A stretch of DNA of 64,000 nt from Pholis gunnellus. Its lineage: Eukaryota; Chordata; Actinopteri; Perciformes; Pholidae. Under the pieces are notes generated by a model. It made no database searches, had not been told where the DNA came from, and was given only the letters and a program-made list of their open reading frames with translations. Where the stretch lies: the NCBI GenBank assembly GCA_910591455.2, contig OU342817.1:12434415-12498414 (forward strand), read 5' to 3'. Made by a program: the position numbers and the translations under genes. The number at the start of each line of letters is the position of its first letter. The stretch's first letter is position 1. Shown piece after piece: positions 11,346 through 25,553 of this stretch.

Positions 11346-14300
11346 CTGGACCACATGCTGTAGCATCTACATTTCTGTTTGTGTCCAGATTAAGCGAACA
11401 ACAGAGGCCCACATAATGTTAATTAGTGAGGTCGAGAGATGCTTGTAGGTGTATGTTCTTTTGTAACTTTGGAGAGATGCTATAGCTGTTGCCCATACTT
11501 ATAGATTGTATGCTAAGCTAATACCTTCCAAGCCCTAGCTCCATTCAAGACACACAGATATGAGAGTTGCATTGCCTCTCTCATCATAGTTTACTGTTGT
11601 TTAGATGGAGTCTGCATATAGCAGAGCAGTTTGCACCTTCTTTCAGCTAAGAGCTAATCAGGTTGCTGCAGTAGCCTATAATGACGCATGATTTGCCTCC
11701 TTGTTTTTCGCTCTCTCTTCCTTAAGGCTCAAACTCATTTCAATAATCAGTGCATTCCCCACCCTACACCCCCACCAATCTAAAAGTTTACCACTGAGCC
11801 CGAGCTCTTGGCTTTATAAACCCCAAACCCCTTCACTTAAATCTGATAAGAATCCCAGCACTATTGTGATACGATTTCCCCCCTCGGAAGTCCGTCCATG
11901 ATCCCGCATTTCCCTGAGTCCCTCTCGTTCCACTTCCTGAACTGGGGTGGATTGTCTGGAATAAACTCCAATCCTCCTTAAAAGAAGAGAGCAGTGAAGG
12001 GGGGAGGGGGGGGAGTAAAAGCCGAGAGGATCAAGGATGCGAAGGCCAAAGCAGAGGATCCGACAGAGCAGAAAGTAGAGTTAGCAACTGTGTCTCCTGT
12101 CCTTGAATTCCTCCAGCTGCTGTCTCTGATTATCTTCAACACCCTCTCACTTATCCATCCATCCATCCATTCATCCCATCACTTTGTGCATATCTCCCTG
12201 CACTTCGGCCCCCGGCCTCTAGGGAGTGCTGCAGCAGTGTGCCTCTGTGGTGTCTGCAGTGGCGCATTTGGTTGCAGCAAGCGGCGGGACTGATCCATTT
12301 GTTTGTTTTCTGAATCCAGGATTTGCAGAGATAGATTAGACAACAAAAGCATATGGAAAAGATAAAGAACACTTAGGTAATGGATTTTGGCGGCCTCTCT
12401 AACACAGCAGAGAACTCATCCTCTTTCCATCTCTCATCTCTCCTCCTTTCTCTCTCTGATCTAAATATGTTTGTTGTTCTTTTTTTTCCAGAGCTGACGC
12501 TCTCTGAGAACAGAAGAGGCTCCAGCTGTTTGTGAGGATGGAGGGGTTAGCTTGAAGAAGAGCGGTTAACAAAGTGTAACAGAGGAGATGTGCACCAACC
12601 AGACCTTGGGTTTCATTTGCTTTCCAACTACATGGAAGTTGACATTGTTGTGTAGTATGGGAGGCTTGGCAGCAAAGATAAGTAGGCCTACTATAAGAAA
12701 GTTTTTTGTTGTTGTTGCGGACAAGACAATAAAAAAACCCAAAGCAATCTAATATCACATGTGTTTCAAATAATAAATAAAAAAGGGTGAAGATCATGTA
12801 AAAAGAAATGTATGTAATAGTTAACTGTTTTAATCACATTAGGCCCGAGGTGCTCCCCTTTTTTCCTTTTTTAATAATATTTATTTATGTATTAATTACG
12901 CTCACACTCATCCCCCTCACATATTATCAGACACATGTGAAAACACACTACAAACATTTGTTCTCACTCACCAACACAACTAAAACCCAAGCAAGCCATC
13001 TTGTTGCCAAACTATTGGGAACCACATTATGAATGACACTGTAGGTGAAGCCCCTCTATGTTTTGTTAATGTCAAATTTCTGTTATTTTTTCATTCTGGT
13101 GCCAAAAGAAAAGAAGAGATGTTTTGTTTATGCTGAGCTCCAACTTGAGGTACTTAGTAGAAAAGAGGGCCATCTGACATGATTAGAGGACGCAGAGTGA
13201 TTAGTGCGTATCAGAAGTATGTCTTTGCTGATGCACTCGGACGTGAATGATATATTGTGTCTTCTAAGCCCATGTAAAGTGTGAGTACGTGACACATGAG
13301 CATTGTAAATATCTTAACGTCTGAGTGTATTTAGCAACCAGGGCTGTTTGCAGGACATCGAGGAATAAAGTGATGATTATCGGAGTGACCAGTTCTGGGT
13401 CATGCAGGCATCATGGTGGAAGCTTGGATCAGTGTTAGTCATTTGATGGTTGCTTTTATCAAAATCAACTTTATTTCCTCACATGTTACCATATAGGGCA
13501 AATTGACATTGACACGGAAATGTATCCACAGCAGGTAAAGACTAAACTTCCTGACCCTCTACTGAATACATTTGTAGGTCGGGTTGTCAGCAAATGACTG
13601 CAGAAATTCTGTTAAGAATGTTTTGTTTTTATGTGCTAATTTTCATGAATAGAAGAAAAACTATTAACTTCACGTGTGAAGGACTTTAATTTAAACCAGT
13701 TTTATAATAGTTTTAATAATGACGTCTATGTTTCATTACATTTATGAAAGAACATTTGCTCTGGTGATTGTTTAGTGTGATTGAGTTTAGAGTTTAAACA
13801 ATACTTGGAAAATGATCATAAGTAATAGATCCAACAGACTTCATTATTTTATGAAGGGATCAAGTGCAAGAAACACACACATACAGACACACACAACCAC
13901 ACACATGGATCTACTGTCTATGTGCACACACACACGTGCACACACACACACACACACACACAGGCCTTTTAAATAACAAGTACCAAACAGCTTCAGTAAC
14001 CCAACTCCTCTGAATTATCACCTCCCTGCTTGTGGCTGTTTATGAATACAAATTGAATTTCCACTGCAACCTTGTCGCAGTCATGGCTCATTTGATTTAT
14101 TCCTTAATGAATATTTCCCCTTTTCAACTCAGGAGATGGGAAAACATTTCCTCGCTAAATGAGACCCGGCTTTTATTGTAGCCCATTCTTTCCTACATCT
14201 AGAAGTACATTACACTTATGGTTGTGTTGCTGCTTTGGATTGAACAAGGTTGTTCCATTTAGTGTGTGTGCGGGGGGGGGGGGGGGGGGCGGCGACAAAA

Positions 14301-15537
14301 AAGAGTGGGTTGTACCTGCAGTTTGTAACGGCATGTTGTGGCTGTTTTTCTCTCTAATAGCTGAACTCTGACATTTGTTCTTCTTCTAAAAGACACCTGC
14401 ATTTCTCTGTCTTACACTGAATTAGGAAAATGTCATAGAAGTTAGAGACAGATAAGGAGATCTGCACATTGGATTCAGAGACTAAACCCACCGTATTGAC
14501 TGTCCAGTGTGATAAAGATGCTAGTAGCCACATCGCTCAACGACTACTGTTAGACAGATTCCACACAAAGACCATTTACCTGTTAATGTTGTGTAGATAA
14601 TGTGCAATTGACCGCACGCCTACTAAATAATGCAGCGGCTTGTTTGGGGCAATAAGGAGAATTTAAATAGTATTGATAGGCTAAGCTGCCATGGACTAGG
14701 ATGTATGCAGTCAGAAAGCCCCACTCTGTATTGATCAAAGAGTGGGCTTAAAGCAGAATAGCTCTGAGTTTGTGAACAAATGAGGAAAAAACAAGGAAGC
14801 TGAATAATAGCAGTGTGGAGTGATTGGTCAGAGCGGTGGAGGAGGAGAAGGTGAATGGTGCAGGAGGTAGAGGAAGAGGGCAGGAGGAAGAGGAATGATG
14901 TAGAGAGAGACGGAGTGAGAGTTAGACAAGGAGACGTCGGGGCCGTCTATCCATCCAGTGCATCGCCGGAGGCCACCGGAGGAGTAAAGTTGTTAACGAG
15001 TGTGTGGACAGTGGTGTCAGGCAGAGCGGAGCTCCATCAGGGAAATGAGACGCCCGGGTTCTATTATGGCCCCAGGTGCATTATGGGAGGACAAAAGGAA
15101 ACTTTTGCTGGAAATAGATTATAGACAACGAAAAGAAGACAAGAGAATTCACATGTTGTGTTTATTGTATTGTGAGATTTTGGCTTTTTTTTCCAATGTC
15201 TTTAATTTACTCCTTTTCCTTTCCCTTGCAGACATTTTTATCTCTTCTATCTTTTTATGGGTAGAAAACTATCATATAAATCTATTTTTAAGTGGGCAGT
15301 CTGGTGCCTTCTGAGCATTATTATCAACTTTAAGTATTTGATGCGTGAATTTATCAGCAAATAAATTATTGTTATAAAGTATAAGATTGATGTACATTTT
15401 CATATATTCGCTGTTCCTTTATTTACCACAGCCTAATAGGGGACTTACAGTTCTTGTAGGTATATTTGATCACATTTTTAGTTGATTTGATAATCAAATC
15501 AGTATTTCAGTTCTCATTTTATCCACCTCAACCATCA

Positions 15538-15601
<64 letters not shown>

Positions 15602-18495
15602 TGTTAAAGGGCCACAATGTGATACATATAAGCAGCTGCATCTAAGTAAGTTCCCTATTCCGACATGTGTCCCCTAAAGATTTCACAATAAATGGTAAAG
15701 AATATTTTGCCTCATGCAGGAGGTTTCTGCAGGTCTGCAGATGTGAATCTTGGAGATGTTCATGAAAACAGTTATAATGTTAATGTGTTATACATTTTGA
15801 ATGCAGAGTCTAAACAGATATACTATCACCAGATTGATAATGTCTACCATGACATTATAAATATGCTTTAAACAGAATGCTATGAGCAGCAGAAATGTTT
15901 TAATGTCCGTAAAGCTTTTTTATTTAAAAACAATGTTATATGAAAATGCCCCACCTTCTGTAAAGACGCCAAAGGAGGATACAGAATATCACGGTCAAGA
16001 TTCTTTTAGATATTTTAGATTACGTGTGCTGATACTATTAATCTGAATGTGTTTTTCTCTGAATAGCTGATCTGTATTCCACTAAAACCTCAAGAAGTCA
16101 TTTAACTCACTTTGTGCTTGATCTGATGGCGAAAGATTACAATAACAATAAAGTAGCATCTCATCTCATCTAAGGCAGATATTTTTCTTTACCGACAAAC
16201 ATCTCTTAGCTGGTGTTGTTCTGGGGTCGCAGGAGTTAATAGCACTTTAAGCTGGATGCATGACAAGTCTGCAAAAAACAACCAATTTAGCAAAGATACG
16301 CGTCATGCATCCTTCAGTTATTATGAAGAAGCCTCGCTTTTAATCTGTTATGATCAGTATCAATGAAGAAGAAAAACATGTTTCTCTGACCATGAGTGGG
16401 TGTAGTGTGTTAGTGTATGTACAGTGCAGCTCCTGAGCGGCCTCAGGCTGTGTGCTTAGTGAGGATTGTAATGGGACAGCTTTAAAGGGGGATTAATGCA
16501 GTACGGCAGAATGAGAAAAACACTCCTGTAGAAACAAACACATGCAGTAATTAATAGGACAACTACACTATAAAGAATCAGAAATATATGTTATAGATTA
16601 TAGACTGACTTCATACATATATGCTCTAAATGGTGATGCTACACTCCAATAATTATCTTTCACCTGGAAAATGCTATTTTCTACGGTAATTGATATCTTG
16701 TTGGTCTTTAAAGTGTTAGTTTCTCTCTCCTTTCATCTTCAAGTATGTCAACGGATCACAAGTTCACATTTAATTTCCAATATTCTAATATATTCTAATA
16801 TCTATTCTAATAGCTCAGCCTATTTTAGCCACCTCCCCTCTTAGCCTCTGATGTTCCCTCTTTGCATGATAAACAGCTTTTCAGCCCTCAGAATATGTAT
16901 GTGGCCCCATATTTATTCATATGTGCGGTATGTGAGAGCAGACAATTCTGCTTTGGGTGTGGGAGAGGAAATATATAAATAAGAAAGTAAATAAACAGTC
17001 AAAATAAACAGCCAGGGTAATAAGGTTAACTATTTAGAGTTTTTTGATATTGATATTTGCAGGGAGAGCTTCAGGAGAGGGCAAAATTAATGACAGCAGA
17101 CATAATACCATTGGGATACTTAGGAGTGTGTCCAATACTTTAAGTAATAGCGTTAATGGCGAATTTGAAGGAATTTAATTTTCGACATCAAACAGCAGCG
17201 CCTTTAGAAAGCCACCACCCTCACGCCTCCGAGAGCTTCTGAACTCGCTTCCTCTCAGAGGGAGGAAGAGGAGGAAATCATCTCTGCGGTGGCGGGCATG
17301 CAGGGAGGCAGGTGGCTAAAAACTTCCAAGCAGAACAGCCTCTCAAGTCGCAGGGTGACGCTTGTTAGGCTCAGGCCCAGAGGAGGGAGCATGGCCAGTA
17401 AGTAAGGTTATTGGGAAATAATTAGCCTAGCACAGGAATCAGCGGGGATAGCAAAGTCCTCTGGGTAGAAACGCCAGTGCCCCTGGCCTCGTTTCCACAG
17501 CTAATTAACTTTGAAGAGAGCCTATTAATAAGGTTGCCGTCATAGAAAAAGCCTGAAACTATATGCAGAAGCAACTTTTTTGGTGCGGAAGAGGCTGGAA
17601 TTCAATTTATACATGAAACACAAAGAAACACACAAGACATAACTGCGAAATTAATGCAAAACGAGTTGGTCTTTGTGAATATTTCTGCTAAAAGTTCTCT
17701 CTTCATACAAGTCAAACACTATTCAGAAACATATCAACCTCCCCTCAGCGTCACATTGTCCCATCAATTCCATGAAAATTTGCCCCAGATCGGTTGGTCC
17801 CCACTTCCACCTACTCAGTGGACGTCATCCCCAAGTGGCCACATGTCCCCTTACCTGTCATCCCAGAAACAGCTGGTGTTGCCACTGCTCAGGTCCAGGT
17901 CTAAAATAAAAAAAAGAAAAGAAAAATCCAGCCTTAGCCTCAGGCTGTAAGAGAGCAACGCAGGCCTCAGCGCCTAATCACCCCCTCCCACGACAGCACT
18001 CATCAAGACAGCAGTTCCAACAAATCAATCTCCCTCTGACAGTTCATTTAGACTGAATTAATTTGGAATTAGGGGCCATTACTGCAATTGGCAGGCGTGG
18101 ATATTCCCCTAACGCGGGCTGTTATCCTGCTTTGGGGATAAAGAAAAAGAGCCAGCTTTTCTTTTTTTCCATCTTTCTTTTTCTGTAGGATCGACTGGAT
18201 AAGGTGTTTTTCAGTGCTGATCGCAGGGCTGAGGGAGGGAGGCATTGGATTTTCAGTTTAACTAAATCATCATTGTTCTCAATCAAAAGTCAGACTCTGC
18301 TGATTGTTTTTTTCTGTTTTTTCTCTTGATACCAAATGGAAGTGAAATAGGTGTTTAATGAGGGTCGTTGCTCTATCGACTGTCAAATTGTTGCCAGGGG
18401 CCAATTAAAAGTCTGCTAGTCTGCTGTTAAAGCAGAGAAAACAATGAATCGGGAGAAACACAAGACACAAGACGGAACCGAAGGACTGATGAAGT
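11346..18495. other. Intergenic DNA with microsatellites and candidate regulatory blocks
   Basis: No protein-coding gene can be supported. It contains a CA tract at 13939-13962, a G run at 14272-14289 and a long TA tract at 15542-15600. The interval about 17160-18130 has unique, moderate-GC sequence with several TAATTA cores (AGCTAATTAACTTTG near 17500, GAATTAATTTGGAATTAGGG near 18054). It looks like conserved regulatory sequence, but this rests on composition only. Confidence 0.45.
15542..15600. repeat. (TA)n microsatellite
   Basis: Pure TA tract of about 29 units. Confidence 0.95.
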
Positions 18496-18496
18496 G

Positions 18497-18945
18497 CCTT
18501 TAAAAAGGTGCATAAAACGAGATTGGGAGTTTTGATTGCATCTCAACGGCTCTCAACATGGCAGCGCCTGAGCCAGCAGCTCGTAGCTAACGGTGCTAAC
18601 AGCACAAACTATGGCAAAAACGCTTAAAGAGCTAACATACCTTAAGGGAAACTGGAAGGTGGGGGATATGCTTCTGCGGCGACGCTGTCGGTTGGGACGC
18701 CGTTATCAGCTGTGACCGCCATATGAGAGCTGTGAGCTAACCAGTGGGGCACACTCACATGCACTAACATGCATTAAAAGAACACACAGCCGGCCCTGCT
18801 ATGCCAACAAAGAATGTGGAAGCTTGGATAACAACACACACAGAGGGAGAGCAACTTTATTATCTGCTCAGGTAGACATTACTCCATGTCTTTACATTGC
18901 AAACAGTTATTTGCTGCTATATCAATTATCTGAATGTCATACTTT
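18497..18945 (+). repeat. Dispersed MITE-like repeat, copy 2 (longer, degenerate)
   Basis: Shares the core ACACACAGAGGGAGAGCAAC and CTGCTCAGGTAGACATTACT with copy 1 at 4520-4799. The left part has an insert-like stretch (about 18560-18830) not present in copy 1. The right end is decayed, so boundaries are estimates. Confidence 0.5.
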
Positions 18946-20501
18946 GTCATTCTTCCTGATAGTTAGAGAGGGATAATAGACAATACAAATAACAAGGGTT
19001 GCATCTTTTGTGGCATATTAAAGGGATTTTCCTTTCAACTCTACAGCCCACAGGTCTGCCAACATGATATATGCCCAAACCGTTGACTAAAATAAATAAA
19101 AAGGCCAGTTGATGAGACACAAAAGCAGGATTTCTAAACCTTAGCACATTTCACAACAAAACGGAGAATTATTGTGCTATGAGTAAGTGAGTTCTGTGAT
19201 GAGGCCTTATGTTCAGTGTAGCATTATAGTTGATCTGCAGCTGATCTGCTGAACAGACTGGGCCTCTCTCTCCTGCTGGGAGGCAGCAGCTTGTTGTTTA
19301 GTTTACCCAGGGTTCATGACCCAGTGACCCAGGGGTTTGACCGAGAGAACTCAGCTCCATGGAGACGCCGCTTTGAAAAGATAAACACTCCAACATCACA
19401 CATACTATGGCACAGAGAAACACACATGCGGGCACATGAAAGAAATGTATTCAACTCTAAAACAAAAAAGCACAACATGACTTTCTGAGCTCATTTGTTT
19501 GGTGCAGTGGACTTTTCTTATACAATATTAGGCTTTTTTGATTTAAATGTCTTAACAAGTCAATATATTGGTCAGGTTAGTTTGTCAGAATAAAAGCGCA
19601 AGACCATCTTTGTGATGTTGCCATTTTGCACCATTGTTCAACAACTACAGAAGAAGAAATTCTTCTCAGAGGAGGCTAATAAACCAATAATAGACTGCAC
19701 TGCTATGACAAGGTCAGGTTGTGCTTTGAATAAGGGACGTGACTGAAGGCTACTTCTGCGGTCTGCACGCAGGCTGTTTCTGTTCTGTGTGTACAACTTG
19801 TGTAACGTGCATTTTGAACCTGCCTCCCAACAGAAGTTCAACCATCAGCTCACGTAAGCAGATCACACTAATGCATCGTTTAGATTTAGGAGGTGTACGC
19901 ATCGGCTCCTCATGGTTACCCATGTTGCCCTAAGGTTAGCAGAGACGTTTAGGTATTCACTGAGGCATAACTCCAACTTGAGAAGTGAAGCCAATGTAGA
20001 AGTGCCTTAATCTCGCATTCTTTCAAATAGCCATCAGGAGGGGCGACTATAAGGGCGAAATAAGTCAGATTGTATAGACGTATATGACTAAATGACCCTA
20101 CTATAATAGTGGTTCCTTCCCTATTTGCAATGCAACTTACTGTCCACCATTTTATTTGAGAGTCCAAATAATAATTGAATACTAGTGCAGTGCATATATT
20201 TCTTTTTTATTTTAGCCATTTTTATATTCATACATCCAGTTTTGGCACTTTGTGTTGTAAACATAGCCGGCGAGTTATAAGAGGTGTACGCTGGGTGACA
20301 AAGGAGGAGCTCATCTGTGCAGCCATGAGATCAGAGTAAATATTAACACTGACACACTGCTGTGGAAATACCTCAGTGACTTATAGGGGCTTCGCAGAGC
20401 AGGGCAGGAGGATGAGTGGGAGGAGAAGAAAGACGAGTGGACGCAGACATTAAGGTGAGCCAAAAGGTAAACGGCAGGGCAACACACACACATAACCCTG
20501 A

Positions 20502-20503
<2 letters not shown>
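18946..20503. other. Intergenic DNA with a dispersed repeat fragment near 19960-20110
   Basis: No gene. The segment from AAGTGAAGCCAATGTAGAAG (about 19984) to ATGACCCTACTATA resembles a common teleost dispersed repeat; a related AAGTGAAGCCAATGCGGAAA string occurs at 30100. Family name unknown to me. Confidence 0.4.
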
Positions 20504-20584
<81 letters not shown>

Positions 20585-20691
20585 TACCTCTCAGCCCTCC
20601 CTCATTGACTCTCCAAACCCCAAACACCTCTATCCCTCTGATGACATGTTCCCTCAACACCTACACAGAGCCAAGTCTTCAGCTGACACAA

Positions 20692-20768
<77 letters not shown>
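20504..20768. repeat. Two (CA)n microsatellites separated by about 110 bp
   Basis: CA tracts at 20504-20580 and 20694-20768 with a short unique spacer. Reading frames through the tracts are artefacts of the repeat. Confidence 0.95.
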
Positions 20769-20769
<1 letters not shown>

Positions 20770-21955
20770 GGTCTTGGATCCAAATTCTCAGAAATGCACA
20801 AATAAACACACTTTACAAAGCAATAAAAGCGACCAATTTGCAGATATTACATAATTATACAAGATGTTTTCTTCTTTGATTTTGCGACAGCATAAGAAGT
20901 GACCCAATGATTGTTTTGTAGGTCAATCACTTTAGTCTGTATTGTTTAAAGAGACAGTACAGGTGAATAGGGTAAAGATTTCAACTATTTCACCATGAAC
21001 TAGTTGAAACTGAAAGCAACAAAATGCTCTTTACATCAGTAAAAACAACTATTCAAAGAGGGGGAATATAAAAGAAAAAACATCAAACAAGGGCTATCGG
21101 CATAGAAGGAATATTTTTTTTTTTTTTCAAATTTCCTGAAATGTTATGTTCAAATATGCAAATTAAATAAGGTAATATCTAATGCTAACTTTAGGTGAAT
21201 TTGGGAGAAATCTACAGATGCAAATAGACAAAGTGAAGTAACATAAACACCTCAATGTGTATTTCGGATGTTTTCTTTCCTAGTCTGAAAAAAAGAAATA
21301 GCCCAAAATCAGAAAATTGACCAGTGTATGAAAAAACCCCAATGTTTTGTCTGTAGTGTCTCGACTTAAAAGCTGAGGAAAGGATGTTGTGATCTGAGCT
21401 GATGATGAAAGCACACAAGCAGGTTGCGGGTTCGAGAATGATCACATTACGAATACATGCTAAAGCCGAGAGCAGACAGTGCGGCCCTCTATTTATCATG
21501 TTTTCGGACCTAAGCAGAATGTTCCATCAGCCTGAGAAATATGACAGTGATTACCGACACACTCTCAGGTTTCAATGCAGGTGGGGAAGGGATTTGTGTG
21601 TGTGGTGGTCTGTATGAATGCCAGAAAATGATTATGTGTTTAGTGAGAGACGTAGGAAAGAGAAGAGAAAGAAGAGGAGAGAGATGTGGTGAAAGGAAGT
21701 TCATGTTACGTATTTACAGTCGGGGTGTAACATTTCAGCACTGGACTGATAATAGAGTCAACACACTCTGCCCAGGTTTAGGGGCAGAGGGATGTATATG
21801 AGGAATGTAAGAGTGTCAAATAAAAGCTTTTCTTTACCACAAACTCATACACACTCACTCAAACTAGACAGAGTCAACCATAAATGAGTTCATCTACAGT
21901 GCTGTGAAAATCCTTCGAGTAGCCTGAAAATACAACTAATGACATTCAGGTTGTG
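20769..21955. other. Intergenic DNA, no feature recognised
   Basis: AT-rich unique sequence with a T run near 21114-21128. No frame looks like a protein and no repeat family was recognised. Confidence 0.5.
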
Positions 21956-22318
21956 TTAAAGCAACAGTTGACATCTTGGAAAATACCCTTATTTACTTTT
22001 TTACCTGTAGATAAAAAAAGTTTATACCACTCTTACAGTAAATATGAAGCTACATCCAGCAGCCAGTTAGCTTAGCGTAGCTTAGCAAAAGACAGGAAAC
22101 AGGTGGTCTAGCTCTGTCCAAAGGTAACATAATCCCCCATACCAAAGTTTAACTGTACAGTTTGGACAAGGCTAGCTGTTTCCCCCTGTTTCCAGTCACT
22201 ATGCTAAGCTAAGGTAACTGTCTCCTCACTGTAGCCTTGTATTTACCGCTAAGACAAGTGATCAATTTTCTCATCTAACTCTCAGCAAGAAAGCAAATAA
22301 GCGGATTCAACTGTTTAT
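21956..22318. repeat. Palindromic-ended MITE-like repeat, best copy
   Basis: Starts TTAAAGCAACAGTTGA and ends with the reverse complement of that type of end (GGATTCAACTGTTTA). The interior contains AGTTAGCTTAGCGTAGCTTA, AACAGGTGGTCTAGCTCTGT and TCTCATCTAACTCTCAGCAA. I recognise this as one of the most abundant percomorph dispersed repeats, although I do not know its catalogue name. No coding capacity. Confidence 0.65.
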
Positions 22319-24477
22319 CAGGAACTAATAAACTACAAAGAGCCACCGGGAGAACGCTCAACAGGCTGATTCTTAAATGATTACATGAACAAATAAAAGG
22401 CAGTGTGAGGGAGGCAAAGGACATTAACAAACTGATTTATTTCATGTATTTAAAACACAAAAAAATACAGAAAGTGTAAAAGAAACATATAAAACCTATT
22501 AGTGGGACTTTTCACGGGATTTTTATAGCATCATGTTGCTCCTGCACAAACAAGATTTGAAGATTATGAGCGACTAATCGCTGGATTTGTTGTGGGAAAT
22601 GCCAGGAAATCCTGGGATTTTCTACTATGAGATATACATGACCTTAAGCCATTAGATAGTCTCGACAGCATGTGGCAGTACCATTAAATAAAAAATTCTA
22701 AAATAATTATTCTTGTACAGAATAGCCTGGGAGCTCATTTGGTAAAGCTATGGCATAATGCTTTAACAGACAAAATCATTAAATAAAAAAGTCATTTTCA
22801 GATCATCATTCAAACCTTACACTGACTATTGTACAGAGAAATGTTTTGTGTTGTGGGGATTTTTGGAGTCTGTGTGCTTTTATCAATGACACTGGTGAAC
22901 AGAAAAATTGGAAAGGGCGAGGAAAGGGGAACCTTTAATGTGCTACTTTTATTTCCATCCTCATAAACATAATTCTGTTTCTTTACATAAATTCCAAGGC
23001 ACTTAGGGCTTTATTAAGTCTTTCAACTGACCTTTTGGTCTCGAGGTGCAGACAAACTCCCAGTGTGTTCACATAACTGATCCTGAACGGTGACCCCTGG
23101 GAGCAAGAAAAAGGGGCGTCAGGGGAGAACAGAAGTAGGGACATGGTGGAGGGGAAGGAGAAGCACAACAAGACGGGGGATGAAAGAGATAGATGAGAAA
23201 AGGCGGCAGAGAAAAAGGAGGAAAGGAGGATTGAATTGGGGGACGCTTGGGGAGGGTCGGATGGGGGAACGAGGGAAGGTCGTGGTTCTCAGTGGAGGGT
23301 GCACGCTCTCTGAGGTAGCAGTGTGGAACCACCCAGGGCCTTGTAATAGTTAAATCATATCAATTAACCATGGGGCATCAGGGGATTAGGGCTTAATCTC
23401 TCCCTTGAGAGAGAGAAACAGTAAATTAGAAATGAAAGAAAGGAGAGAAAAATAAGAGATCATAAACAGCCGCGTTGAAAGGGACATAGCTGACATGATG
23501 AATTACAGAGCATGAAAAAGAATGTTTTAGATAAATGAAGAAATGGCCTGAAGGATGACTTCTTGTTCACTTATGTTACCAACAATGACGTGGTAAATTA
23601 CTATACAGCAAATGAGCAGTGTGGGGATACATTTGCATTTCCCTATCAGCAGTGATGGGACCAGAAGTGGCATTTAGGGATTAAAAACAACACAAAACAG
23701 GAGATAATCCCACAGCTCGGCCACACCCGCCTGGGAAATGACTTACGCCATTTTCAATTTGGATGAGGGCTCGGAAGAAGAAAAGGGGTACGAATAAATT
23801 TACCCCCTCCCTCCAAAGCCTCGTTGCCCCCTCAGATTTAGAAACATCCACATTTGATTGAAAATAAAATCATATACACTAAGAAAAGGTATATATGGTT
23901 TGGGGGATCTATATTTGGGGGAGATTGAAGGACTGAGCTTTGGGGGTTCAAGAAAGAGGAGAGGAGCCCCTCTTTCTTTGGTGTATATGCAAAAATGGCT
24001 GAAGTGGGTAATGGAGCCGTGAGGTAAGAGGATTAAGATCAGCATTGGGTCAGGACTGATAGTGAGGAATGGGGTGACGGAGGGACAAAAGGATGAGTAG
24101 AAGAGAAAGGAAAAGGGGGAAAAGAGAGGAGTGAAAGAGAGAAAATGGAGAGAGAAATTAGACAGAGATGGGTGATTTGGGGTGAAAAGATATGAAATGG
24201 AAACGGCCCCTCTCATCCTCTCTCTTTCAGGCCCCAAAGACTTTACTTCAGACTCATAAGTGATCATTTGGGATCTGTGCGTCCCCCCTGATAGCAAGCA
24301 AAGCATAATGCTTACTTGGATTGACTCTGCAGACAACGGGGGTCGTCATCTCCACATTGAAGGGAGCAGGAAGGTATGGACTGGAAGTTCAAATGCTGAG
24401 CGCTCAGGAAGCTAGAAATCTACAGGATCAAGTGTTCCTGTAGTCAATAATAGACACAAATTCTGGATCCCATCTGC
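22319..24477. other. Intergenic DNA with long purine-rich tracts
   Basis: No gene. Two segments (about 23100-23290 and 24058-24170) have strongly purine-biased plus strands. The 178-aa minus-strand frame at 23800-24336 and the short frames at 23069-23353 arise from this bias and are not supported as proteins. Confidence 0.5.
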
Positions 24478-25003
24478 CTTGAATTTTCTTACATTTTGTG
24501 CTTATTTGCTTTTTTTGCTGAGAGTTAGAAGAAAAGATTGATTACGCCTCTGAAGCTAGAGCCAGGAGATGGTTAGCTTAGCTTAGCATAAAGACTGGAA
24601 GCAGGGGGAAACAAAGCTCACTAATTAACACGTTATCATTTGTTTAATCTGTAACGTGTGTACAAATGAAACTCCAGAAAATCACTGCTCCCGCTCCCGA
24701 AATAGTCCCACACACAACCTTTCATAAAAGCCCAACTTGTTGTTTTCACACTTCCTTGTTTTTTTTGCAAGTATCATACAAAAGAGATATCATTTATTGA
24801 GCATTAAAGATGCTGGTAGGCAGATTTTATTTCCTATTGAGAGAGCCAGGTTCGCCGTTTCCCTTGTTTTCATTCCTATTGCTAAGCTAACGTCTCCTGG
24901 CTCCAGCTTTATACTAAACATACAGATATAACAGTTGTATTTTTTTTATCTAACTCATAGCAATAAAGTGACTAAGCACATTACCAGAATTGTAGTCCTT
25001 TAA
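24478..25003. repeat. Palindromic-ended MITE-like repeat, long copy
   Basis: Contains GCTGAGAGTTAGAAGAAAAG, GGTTAGCTTAGCTTAGCATA, AAGACTGGAAGCAGGGGGAA and, at the right end, TGTAGTCCTTTAA. This is the longer version of the family seen at 21956-22318. Left boundary approximate. Confidence 0.55.
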
Positions 25004-25553
25004 CAGCAATATCTTCAGAAAATGAATGCTAAAAGACTGAAAACAGCATTGAAAAGCTAAAAAAAGTCTGTAGTTCACAAACTTCTTCTTCATAAGTATC
25101 TGCCTTAGTGGACCAAGTTGTAGCCTGGAATCCAGTCTGCAGGAGCTGAGGAGCTTCATCTAAATGTTCCTCTGACCAATGTGTCTTTGCTTTAGCCAAT
25201 TAGCTGCCATCACAGGATCAGACTCAACTCTTATTTGCAAGCCAAAGAGGCTCAGCTGCTCGACCCCGGCAGTAGCCTCATGAAGCCACGTCGCCTCCTC
25301 ACACCCCTCCCTGCCTCAGTCACCAAGTCTTAATTCAGACACTTTGAAGTATCTTGGTCTGTGGTGAGGAGCCTCTCAATCAATTACGGATGAAATAATC
25401 TCCTTATGATATTTCGAGGTTTCCTCAAGTAGAGGAGGGGGGGAATGCAAGAACAGATTACGGAAGCCAAATCAGTCTCTCAGCTGCGTCTAAAGTGACA
25501 GATTGAGAATCAGCTGAGAGGATGGTGGGAAATTAAATAAAAAAGAAAAGATT

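Noticed and set aside
23800..24336. Minus-strand 178-codon frame
   Set aside because: Ser/Pro/Phe/Leu-rich translation of the complement of a purine-rich tract, with no recognisable domain and no gene context.
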